Made by a program: the position numbers and the translations under genes | Notes under the pieces: generated by a model | Database searches by the model: none | Told to the model about the DNA's origin: nothing | Seen by the model: only the letters and a program-made list of their open reading frames with translations | Source: Candidatus Aenigmatarchaeota archaeon | GTDB lineage: Archaea; Aenigmatarchaeota; Aenigmatarchaeia; QMZP01; JAFGSV01 | Direction of reading: 5' to 3' | Assembly (NCBI GenBank): GCA_016934325.1 | Contig: JAFGSV010000028.1 | Location: 1 to 64,000, forward strand | DNA: 64,000 bases | Shown: piece after piece, positions 1 through 12,000 of the stretch | How the letters are laid out: each line of letters starts with the position of its first letter | Numbering within the stretch: the stretch's first letter is position 1

Positions 1-3000
1 CCGCAGTCGTCGACCGACGTGCCGTTGAACCTGATGGTGTCGGCCTTGGTGTAGTTGGAGGAGGCGTCGGGGGTGGACATGGACGGGGCAAGGATACCCG
101 TGAGCATGAAAGGTATCGCATCGGTGTAATTGTCTTTATAGCAGTTCTTCCCATAGAATCCGGCTTTCCAGTACTCCTGTCCCAGATAATAGCGCGATTC
201 GCCACACCAATCGTCATGCGTCACGTTCCTCAGCATGAAGCCTGTATCGTTGGTCGACATGAAGCCGGGGGAGTCGAATGACGTGTTATCATTGTAAAAG
301 GATATCCAGATCTTGCCGAAATCCGTCTGGTTTATGACGTGCTCATTGTTGTCCGTATCGTTCACCTGAACCAGAAAAACTGTGAAGCCAGAGCTCCTGT
401 TAATCGTCGCATTCCAGATTGGTGTGATGTTATAAGCCTTCGCATCGTCCCTTTCAACATAGAACGTCAACTCTTCCGTCTCATTCTCCAGTCCAGTTCC
501 CCCCGTGTCTGTCGCGGTGAATTTGTATTTGATGAAGGTATCTGCCTGCGAGCACGAGTAGTTGGTGGTGAAGTTGAACATATCGCCTGGGCTTGACTGC
601 GGGACGATGAGGCTCTCCTCGCCTATGAGGTTCCAGACCGAGTAGGGGGGCTCAGACCAGTTCGCTTGCGTGACGACCAGCCCGCCCTCAAGGTCCCAGA
701 CGGAGACCGTGAAGTTGAAGGTCTCCCCCCAGCCTCCGACCGCCCAATCGTTGATGCTGTCCCAGCCTCCCCCGCTCGCCGTCACATTCGGGTTCTTCAG
801 CTGGGGGTATGTGTTATACGGCTTTATATTCAGGTAAAGGTTCTCAGGCTCGATGAACGTGGTGCCGTACTTCCACTCATATGCCAGCTTAGAGATCGTG
901 ACGTTGGAGTGTTCGCTGTACGTCGCATCCGTGTATGCGTACATGCCGATCTTCCGCTGGTTCGAAGTGAAGCGCCATTCCTCATCGGAATCCATCGAGT
1001 AGTTGGACCATGACTTCCCGGATGAAGGACCAAGGTCATAATGCTGCCAGGTCCTGTAATAATTATCGTAATCGTCCGTGATATTCACCGAACCTTCCCC
1101 GATTGTGGGATCGAAGCCAGTGAAGTTATAGTCAACAAGGAAGTCTATGCTGCTCAGTCTCTCGTATGACTCGGAAGGGTGCTGGAAGTCGTGGCTGACC
1201 GGAGAACAGGAAGGACCGGTGCACGAGTAATACACGTTTTCATCATATCCCGTCGAGTTGATCGTGTCTCTTTCCCCTCTCGCGACCAGGACGTACTGGC
1301 CGTCGCTGCAGTTGAGCGACAGGTTGAATTCTGTTTCAGCGCCCACTGCGAGAGCGGGCAGCTGCCACATCACCACTTCCCCCGCCTCGGTTCCGTCTGT
1401 CCATGTGACGTTGCAGGCATTCGGTATTGACAGGCTTACGTTCCAGTCGTTGGCCGAGGCGGCGGCATCGCCGATATTCTTGGCTGTCAGAGTAACATTG
1501 AAAACATAGTGAGGGTTAGCCGATCTGGTGCCCCATCCGTTCACGACATCGAGATCGAATGCCAGATGGGGCTCTCCGGTGAACTGCATCGTATCCACTT
1601 CGTGATCGCTCAGCTCCAGCCTCTGCCTCGCGCCGAACGTTAGGTTCCAGCGCAAGGTCCCCGTCTGTTCCGTCTGCAGGTTGCTAAGCACCTTGTAGCT
1701 GGCTATCCAGTAGAAGCCGGGATAAAGCTTCTCCGTTCCGTAGTCCCATGTCACCTTTCCCTTCGGAATGTCTGCGGAACCGGGGAAGTTCGGGCCGTAA
1801 GCGATCCAGCCAGAAGAGACCTTTTCCACGAGCTTTATGCTGTCTGCATAAGCGCAGCCCTTGTTGTAGATTATGAGCCTTGATATCAACTCCGTCGAAT
1901 TTGCGACGAGCGTCGGCGTCTCCCTCACGACATCGAGGACCGGTATGCTTTCCCCTTCCTCTATCGTGTAGCCCGATTGCCTCGATTTGGTCAGGCCGTC
2001 GGGGTACGTGTAGTTTGCGCTAGCATTTATCTGCACCGTTTCGCCCGCCGAGCTGCTAGACGTCACGTTGAAAGTGGCCGTGTACGTCCTTGCTTCGGTT
2101 GCGTCAATCACTATGAAGGACGGGGCATAGCTCCATCCGGCCGGCATCTCAAGGGTCACGTTGTACTGGATGCTCTCGTTGAACGGGCTGGCCACGCTGA
2201 CGTTGAATTCCTCAGTAGTCTGGTTGCACATGTATCCGATGCCTGTGATGCTCACGCTGGAATTCCTGTACACGAACCGTTCGCTGCGGTTCGCCTCTGT
2301 CCCTCCGTTCACGAACGCGTGCAGCGAGTAGTGCCCCTCCGGCCAGCCTGCGGTATCGATGTTCGTGAAGTTCTCAATATGAGTTGAATTCTCGTCGATT
2401 GATACGTCCTCTTTCGTGGTCGAGTCGACGACATCGCCGGAGCTGTTCGTGATGTTAAGGGTTATGTTGACCATGTAGCTGTCGTTCATACTGTTTGCTA
2501 TCCTGAAAGTGACATTGAAAAGACCGTCCCCGACCTCCATCCCACCGGTTTCCTGGCCGTTTATCTCCGGCATGATGTCAAGCACGACCAGGTCGAGCTG
2601 GTAGTAAGGCTCAAGGCTCAGGGCATTGACTGATATGTTGCTGGAACCGATGTTTCTTATCCTGACGGTGCAGTAGCCGGATTCGTTTGCGCTTATCTGC
2701 TCAGCCAATATGGGAATGAACCTGTTCTCACCGGTGCCTGACGTGTTCAGCCAGCGGCTGTGCAAGATATCAAGCCAGGCGGTGCCGTTATAGGAGAATA
2801 CCCTAGCGTATGTCTCGTTCCCGTTCCAGTCCACCGTCAGGTTCGCCACCCTGTAAATGCCCGCATCGCATCCGAAGCTGAATGTCTTCTCCCCACCGCC
2901 CTGGATCGTCGATGGCACGGCCTCCAAGAGGCCCGGAGCCGCATGCTTGTAGTTTGTCAGCACGATGTAATCGGTGTCATTGTTCCCGACGGAGTTGTTG

Positions 3001-6000
3001 GCGAAGATCGGGATGTTGAACGTCCCTGGGGTCGTGGCGTTCACTTCCCACTGCACGTATTTGGTGCCGCCAAGGTCGATATTGCCCAGGTACTTCGTTT
3101 TCCCGTCGGTCTGCCATTCATCCGAAACGTTCAGAGTCACGTAGACGCCGCTGGACTGCGCCACCAGGCTTGAAAGGGTCGCGTTGATGGTGAAGTTCAT
3201 GTGCTGGAAGGTCTCCGAGGGGTGAAGGGTCTGGGTTATCGTCGGGCTCGGATTGCAGCCGGCCAGGTCCAAGGTGATGGTGAAGTTCTCGCTCCTGTTG
3301 CCAAGATAGGCGGAATCCCCAGCGACCCATGCAAACCATTTCTGTTCTCCGGGGTTGTAGTTGCAATCCGGGATGAACGTGACATTGGCGTAACCATACT
3401 CATCGGTTGTGGTGGAATTGGCGATCTTATTATAGGCACCGTCATAGCTCAGGTTGAAGTTGACCGTTATGCTTGGGCTCAGGTTGTACCTGTCCGCTAT
3501 GATGTCCCTGACCCTGACGGAAAGGTTCGTCGCCTGGGTCAGGCTGGCAGAGCTTTCATTCCCATCCGCATACTCGATGGAGACGTTGTCCCTTATCAAT
3601 GTGAAACTGTCGAAGCCGGAAGTTGCCTCGGTCGCAAGCTCGAACTTGTAGAACCATGTCCCGACGTCCTGATAAGTGAAGTTATTATACCAGTAGAGCG
3701 TTGAGTCTATGCAGTCGGGGTAAAAGCAGGATATGTCCGTCTGGTTTACACAGGTCGAGCATGGCGTATAGCCGGTCGGCGAAGTCTTAGCCAGGGAGAG
3801 CTGGACATCATAAGGGTCCGTGTCGCCGCTCGAGGCTATGACGGAGAAATTCCAGTTCCTGTACCCCCAGCCCTGATAGGTCGGGACTATGTTCGGGCTT
3901 TGCACCTTGTATACCGGGAAAAGGTAGAACAGGCCGGGGGACACCAGCTTGTAGGTTATGTTCGGATAGTAACCGCTTGATTGAGCGAACATTGTCGTGT
4001 TGTAATAGCCCTTCTGCACCGTTATGTTCGTCGCCCAGTCGCAGGTGTAGGCATTCGCACCTGTCTTATTCACCTGGGCGCACGGGTATGCCCCCGCCGA
4101 GTGGTTGGCGTAGAATATCACGTCGCTGGTGGATACGGTCAGGGGGTCGCTACAGTCGTCCCAAGTCGCCCCGAGGAACGGCACCTTCTGCTCTTGGGTG
4201 TAATTCGTATCGCCGTCGGGCTTGCTGAACTCCAGCTGTATGTCCCCCGTTATGTTGACGATGAGGTAGTAGGAGTCTGCCGTCGAGTTGTCCTTGTAGC
4301 ACGCATCGTCCTCGATGACCGCCTTCCATTCCCTGTATCCGACGCCGTACTTCGGGCTGCATCCGGCCAGGAAGTCATACATGGCTATGCCCGAACCGTT
4401 CGTTGAGTTCACTGCCCCCGAATCCCAAGTGGATATGTCCCTCATGACGTAGAAAGTGACGTTGAGGCCCAGGATCTGGGAACCGTTCAGGTCGGTCGCA
4501 TTGACGAGGAATGTCGTCTGGTTCTTGCCCCTTCTGCTCTCAGTCTTGTTACCGTCAAGATACCTGAGAAGAACCGTGTCCCTCTCGACCGTGAAGGTTT
4601 GTACTGTGGTGTAATTGACGTTCCCGTGGTAATCATCCCCCTTTATCTTGAAGTATTTCGTCCCCTTGTCGCCGCACTCCGGATCCCAGGAGAAGTTGAT
4701 GGTCTTCCACTCCCCGGTCACGTTCACCAAATGGCTTTCTATGACCTCGTCAAAGCTTCCGGTTGGGCTTGAATCTATCCGAAGTGAGAAATTTATGTAA
4801 TACTGGGAGTTTGTCTTGGAGGTGACGTTGAAGCTGAAGTTGGATCCCCACTCCCCCGTAATGGGGTCGACGGTTGAATTCTCAAGATAGATGTACTTGC
4901 CTGGCTGGACAGATACGTTGTAAACTCCGCTCTCGTTGTAGTTGTAGCATGTCTCGGACATGTCGACATACCCTATCCAGTTCTGCTTGCCCTCCTGGAA
5001 GTCGCCGTCGGGGGTGAAGTAGTAAGTCACATGACCCGTGGAGTTCGAGGTCCCCGTACCTACATTCTTATAGTCTCCCGACCCCACCCCCGTCTTGGTC
5101 ACGTTGAATGCCAGGGTCATCGTATCCAGCAGGCTGAATGTACCCATGTCCGTGTCGTTAATCCTCAGGATGAACCTGCCTGGCGAGCTCGGGCTTGCTG
5201 AAGTCTCGTTCCCGAAAATGTAGTGTATGGTCACGTTGTGCTTCTCGATGAAGAAGGTATCGTCGTTGCTCCAGTAGTCCCCGGGGTTCAGGATATCGGT
5301 ATACACCACGTTGCTCTCGTTGTCGAGCGCCTCGAACCTGAACTTCATATACTTATCCGCATACCCTGTACATGAGTAGTTGACGTTGTCCCAGTAGAGC
5401 ATCGTGTAGTTGTCGCTATTGTTGCTGCAGCTGGTGCAGTTCTTGTAGCCTATCAGCTCCCAGGAGCCGCCGAGCACCTGGGTCTTCAGCGTTATGTTCA
5501 CGGTGTCCCCCATGTTGTCCTTCACCTTGAGGGTAAAGTTGTAGTTCTTTCCCCATGGCTGGGACCGGGGTGTCACGTTCGCGTCGTAAAGCTTCGGCTC
5601 CGTGAAGAGGAAGAACGTGTCGTTGGGCGGGAAGATGGTCGTGTCGTTCGACCAGTAATTGGCCGCCTCGGCGTGCATCGAGACGTTGTACCAGCCCTGG
5701 ACGGATTCCTGGGTTGGCTTCCAGTTGCAGTAGTAGACGTTCGCTCCGCTCCTGCTTATGCCGGTGCATGAGACCTTGTAATTGCCCGATGTCAGGTTGT
5801 ACCATACGTTGCTGACGCTCGTCGTTATGGGCTCCCCGCAGTAGTTGTTCACGTAGCCCTGCAGCAGGATAGTGTCCTCGCTGGTGTAGTTCTTGGTCCC
5901 GTCGGGGAACACGATGAAATTCTCCAGGGCGCCGGTGACGTCGAAATCGTAGTATTCCGACTGCGAATCCTGGCACAAGTAGTCGTCATCCTCCGTCGTT

Positions 6001-9000
6001 ATCTCGATGTACCAGTTGTGCGCCCCTACCTCGTATTCCTCGTCGACGCTTGTGGTGTTGGGATCGTTGCAGGTTGCAGTGAAGTTGTACGATACCGTGC
6101 CGTTCCCGTCAGTAGTCAGGACGTGCCCGGAATCCCACGTCGCCCCAGAGCCGGTCCCAACTTTAGATACATAGAGCGTCAGGGTCTGCCCTACGGCGGG
6201 AGCGAAATCGTCGGAATTAAGAGTCACCCACATCCCGCTGTAGATTATCGTGTCGTTGTTGGGAGGAGGGCCTCCCCCGGAATCGAAGTACACGCCCCTC
6301 ACGCTCAGGCTTCTGTTCGCCGAGTATTTCCATGCATCCAGTATGACGGAGTCCGTCAGGTTGAGTTCGAAGTCCGTCGTGGTCACGTTCTCCGCATCGG
6401 AGCCCATGGTGTCGTTTATATGGTAATAGAAGCCGGTGACGTAATCCGTCCCGTTCCATACCCTAACCTCCAGGTCAGGTCGCTTGTTGCTCGCCGCGTA
6501 AGAGCCTGTGGGGTTGTAATAGCTGATCCTGGCCTGGACCAGCATCTGCGTCACGTTGCCATCGAAATCGGAGCCCCCAACCGTGTAGTTGACCCAGATG
6601 GAAGGCCCGTCGTTGTCCAGGTCGGGCCCGTAATACAAGGTTGCCCAGACCCCTGTCCAGTTTATGATGTCGTCCACGCCGCTGACCGTGTCGCCGTAAA
6701 CGAGCCTTATGCTCATGTTCCTGTTGGACGCCGCCTGCCACGCATCCAGGACCGACTGGTCCGTCACGGAAATGGTGAAATTGGTGTCGGTCGTGTTGTC
6801 TGCGTCGGATCCCATCACGTTCTCTACGCCATACAGATACCCCGCGACATATCCTGAGCCGTTCCACAGCCGTATCTCGAGGTCCGGTCTGGTGTTGCCT
6901 GCGTCCCTGGACCCGTTGGGCAGGTAGTAGCTGACCTGCGTCTTGATCCTGATTTCAGACACGTTGGGGAAATCGTAGCTGTCGGTGAAATTGTAATCCA
7001 CCCAGCTGGTGTTGGCCTCCGTGGTCCATACCCTGAATGTGCTGTTCTGGTCCGCGAAGGCGCACTTGTTCTGGTCGTTGCACACGTAGCAGTTCCATTC
7101 GTAATCGCCGTCCGAAGGGAAAACCCTCGCGAAGGTGAACTCGCCATTGATTCCCGAGATGTTCGTGCCGTTGGTGCCCCATCCCGGGACCGCCCCGGTC
7201 CAGTTCCCGTAAAGCGTGGCGTTGACGACGCTGAATATCTCGTCGGTCCCGCTGCAAGTCAGGGTCACGAGCTGCGAATAGACGGACTCGCCGTCGCCGG
7301 GCTCATCGAGGGAAACGATAGGAGGTCCCAGCACCGAGACCTTCTTGGAGTTCGAATCCAAGGTGGAAGTCGAGTTGTAGATCTGGCAACTGACGTAGTA
7401 AATGCCGGACGTGCCGAAGCTGACCGTGCGGTCATACCTCACGCCGTTGCCCACGTCTGTTTCCATGTTGTAGGGGGTAACGTTATTGGGTCCTGATTCG
7501 GGTATGTCGATGAAAGAGGACTCTCCGGTGTAATTGTACCGGAAGGTAAGGTTGACTCCCGTGGGGGCGCCGACCAGCGGCGTGCAGTTCATGTCGAAGC
7601 TCTCCCCCTTGTTTATCTGGATGTCCGTCGTGGGGGCGTCCAGGGTCAGGCCGTCGAGGGTGGGCTTCAGCACCGGTAGGAAGTATGCCCATATCCAGAT
7701 GTCGCCGTAGGATGTGGATTCCACCTTGTACTCGTAGCCGCCGGTCCCGGTGAGCCCGGTCGCCAGTCCTACGTGGGTGCCGCCGCCGATGTCATAATAG
7801 TTAACCGAAGGGTTCCATCCGGTGCTGGAATTCATCCTGAGCGTGACCCCGTAATCGCTGGCGCTGTCCGCTTCGGCGATGAACCCGACGGCCTCGTCGG
7901 GGATCCCCAGGTCCCCCGCATCGTAGGCGGTCCACGTGTCCCCGGAGCCCGGCCTAGAAGGATGGAAAGAGTTCAGCGTGTAATTGAGGTAGAACTCCCC
8001 GGTTGGATTCGCGGGCGTGTAGCCGACCAGGTAGAACCTGACGTCCGTGCTGTCCCTCTGTATCTGGAAAGACCTGCTGGAATCGAGCATCACCGCCCAG
8101 TAGGCGTGCGCGTCGTCCTCCAGTTCCCTGATGCTCCTGTCGTCGCCGCTTCCTACCGGCCTGATCATGTAGTCCTCGTCGTTGGACGTATCAACGTTCT
8201 GGACGTTTATTATGACCCCCGTCGCCCCCGCTGGCACGTAGGAGCTGACGTCGATGACCACCCAGCCCGTGCTGGATCCCGGGCTGACGTCGACGTAGTC
8301 GGTGAAGAAAACCTCGGAATCGAAATAGCCTATAAGGTAGTAGTCCCAGTTGGAGTTTCCCTGGTATATGTCGATCTCCTTGTCATCGTCGACTCCCGTG
8401 ATGAGGATCATGTTGCAGTCGTCTTCGAGGTGGGAGTACGTCGACAGGTCCTGTGTGCTGTCCCCCTTCCTGATCTGTGCCCCGGCCCCGGCCCCGCCCC
8501 CGTCGTCAGAGACCATGACCATGACCCCTGTGGCTGTTAAAGGTATGTAGGAGCTAAGGTCGACATCCTCCGTCCAGCCGGTGCCACCCGGGGTTATGTC
8601 CTGGTATGGAGCGAGGAAATTGCTCACCTGGTTGTGGGCGTATTCGACGTCGTCCCCGAAACGGAACTCCAGGGTGTGCTTTCCCGAGGTCAGGACCCTG
8701 CTGACCTCATTTCCAGTCCCCTCGCAGATGTAATCCCTGACGAAAACGGAGCCGTCTACCCATTCGTAGTCCTTGATCACGTCCCCGCATCTCAGTTCCA
8801 GGAAATCTATGTCGTTGCCGAAACCGGTCCCGTCCACAGCACTGATCGTCAGGTCCGACGTGCCTGTGGTGTTGAAACTGACCGTCCAGTTCCCGTGGAG
8901 GGGCGGGTACGACTGCACGTTCATGACCGTCAGGTCCGCCCCAGGCCCGTGTTCTTCCTCGTATACCGCATCCAGAAGCGAAAAAGACGGCTCGGGCAGG

Positions 9001-12000
9001 AGCGCTGAGAGGAAATCGTTCCGGATCGCCAAGGGATTCTCCGGACCGGCCTCTTCTACACGGTCCCCGTTCTGGCCGCCGCCGAGGCCGAGCATTTCCA
9101 GGAATATTGGGCAGTCGCCGACCTTTGCCTGCTGCTCACCTGGTTCCTGATCCCGGCTGGTCCACGACGCCTTCGGAGCCTTAATCTCGAAGCCGTTGGG
9201 CTCGAGGTTGTCCGACTCAACTGTCATGCCTGAATACACAATGGCGGAAAGGGTCAGCTCGGGGGCGTCCGCGCTCCTGTTCGTCTGCTCCCCGTCGCCG
9301 GCCAAGACCCCGTAGGTGTACGCGTAGCTGGGGTCGCAGACGGATGTCAGCGTTATCTCCCTCGTGCTTTCCCTGTCCATGGCTATGCTCTCGGTGTGAG
9401 TGGCGTAGCCAAACTTGGAGACCGAGAGCGTGAAGGTGTCCGTTCCCTGGGAGAACTGGCGGCTTCCCGAGCTGTCGTATTCGGCGTACACCACCTCCAC
9501 GTGCACGGTCCCGTCAGAAGCGGTGTAGACCGGGAAACCGTAGGCCAGTTGGTCATCCTTGTCCAGCATCGTGAGGGTCGCGTTATCTATGGGGTCGCCC
9601 TTGCTGTCCTTCACCAGCACGTCGAGCGTGTACTTCCTGAAGAGCGTCCCGCCCCCGCCGACATCCCTGTAGTTCCACGTGTCTGACTGGATGTTGACGG
9701 TCGAGCCGTTCAGCGAACCCGCCGAGAAGCCGTAGCCATCCTCTATGTTCAGCGTCTTGCTGACGTCCGAGGCTATCCTGCCATGGACCGTGGAGTTGCC
9801 CAGAATCACGTCGACGTAGGAAGTATAGATGGAGCCCGTGTCCGTGGTGAAGGTGTCGTTCAGGTTCGCCTGTACGTAATCGTATATGTTGCTTAGCGTC
9901 CTGTTCGAGGTCACCCTGATGCTGCCGCCGTACGAGTACACCGACCTAACGGTCTCGCCGTTGTAATCCGAAGTGAAGTTCACGACGCCCGTGGTCCAGT
10001 TCACGGTGTAGTTCGCAGAGGATATGGGAGGGTACTGGTAGTATATGTCCCCCGATCCGCTGCCGTCTGTCTGCAGCTCGTCCTGCAGCATGGCCGTGTA
10101 CTCACTCTGGCACACCGGATAGCCGTTAAGATTGATTGTGCCGGAGCTGACGTCTTCTTCCTCCCCATCGCTGAAGGTAACCTTCGTGGGCGGCGTGTAA
10201 ATTATCCCGGTCTGGCTCTTGGCAGCGGCCTGGCTCGTGATGTTTATATATGGGTTCACCAGCAGTACCTTGTCAACGTCCTTCGGTATCGACATGTCGG
10301 CCACGTCCTGCAAGAACCTGTAGCCGTATTTCTTGTAGTAGAAGGTGTGCGTCGTGTAAGTGTCATGGTTCTCGTCCTGATCAGTGACCGGGACGCTTGA
10401 TGTCCCGACGTTTGCCCTCGTTATGAATCGCAGGTAATCAACCAACTGCTCGAGTATCTTTCCGTTCGAATTCGTGACGTTGTTGAAGGCCGGGTCGCCC
10501 CTGACGTCTATGGCTGTTACGTTGACACTGGTGATGGGGTTGTTGCCCGTGTCCTTCACGTTCGCGGTGAACGAATTCTTAAGGAGAACATACCTGTTGG
10601 TATAGCCACCTGCGCCGCACTGGTCCCACATGTGGTCCGGCGGGTCGGTGCTTATGTTGGAATCCTCCGCTATGAGGGTCGGCCCTCCCATCTTCACATC
10701 GACGCAGTTCTCAAAGCCGTAGTATCCGCTGACCTTTGCATCGGCCTGGCACATCCTTATTCCCGACTGCGCATGATGTATCTGTATGTTCTGGACGGAT
10801 TTCGAGGGGAAGGCCGTCAGCTCCATGCCGTACCTGAGATAGGAGGCGGCGTAGTCGTCAATGTCCGAGTCCTCCGGGACATACATTATCGGGCAGTTCG
10901 CGGTGCAAGTGGTCGGGGGCCCGCAGGCGTTGGGTCCCTCGAACGTGAACCTCCTTATGACGAGCCTCTGTGTGCCCTGCCCCGCACCGCCATTGTGATT
11001 TGCTGAATTTGAGGCGGGGTCTATGTTCTGCTTGTTTCCCGCTGCCCTTATACTGCGGAATGTGGTGTCATATAACAGAATCTGTCCGCCCGGAACCGCG
11101 GTGGTGGCGGGATAATCCATCGCGCATATGGCGGCACTGTCACAGGTCAGGCTTGAGACACTGCCCTCCACCAAGCACCCTTCCTGCGGCATCCCCTCGA
11201 GCAGCTCCCCGAACTGCAGAATCCCCCTTTCGTGGACCAGCCAGTAATAATCCGCCCTGATATGCTTGTTCGTGCACGTCAGATTTGAACTGACGGGGCT
11301 GCCATCGCTTGAAATTATCACGCGTGCATGGAAGTAATAATAATTGCCGCTCACGGTCAGGTAAGTGGCACTGCAGCCGTTAGATCCTCCTTGAACCGCG
11401 GTATATATATTTTCACACGTATAATCTCCGCCCACTACAGATATTATGCCGCCGACGCCTCCCGAACAGGAGATGCCTGAACCTACCTGCTTATTCAGAT
11501 GTATGACATTCGGCTCCGTGTCGTAACCATCATTATAATACACGCTCGAATTGACGGGCTCCGAGTACATCTCCACTGTGTAATCGGCGCTCTCGTTGTT
11601 TACAGCGGGGGGCGCAATGTCCCAGTTGCAGTAGAAGGTCATGTTGGGGTACATGCTGGCATACTGGCTTCCCGTCGAGGGGCACCTGTACCTGTCTCCT
11701 GTTCTGTTATCGGTCATGTTGAACCAGACCCTGACGCTCGCGTTGCTGAGCAGGACGCCGCAGTCGTCCGTCACGTTGCCCCTTATTGTGACGTAAGCTC
11801 CCGGTACAAGGTCGTATCCGCTTCCATGGTCTTGATCATAGAAATCGTTGCTGAGGTCGCCGTAGACCTTCACGTTGTAATCCGATGACATGCTGTTCTT
11901 GTAGTAGGAATCGTCTGGGGAGACGCCCATATTCCATGTATGATTGCCTACGCTGTAACCGCAGTCTGGATTAAGCTCCACATAATACTCAGGCACCGAG

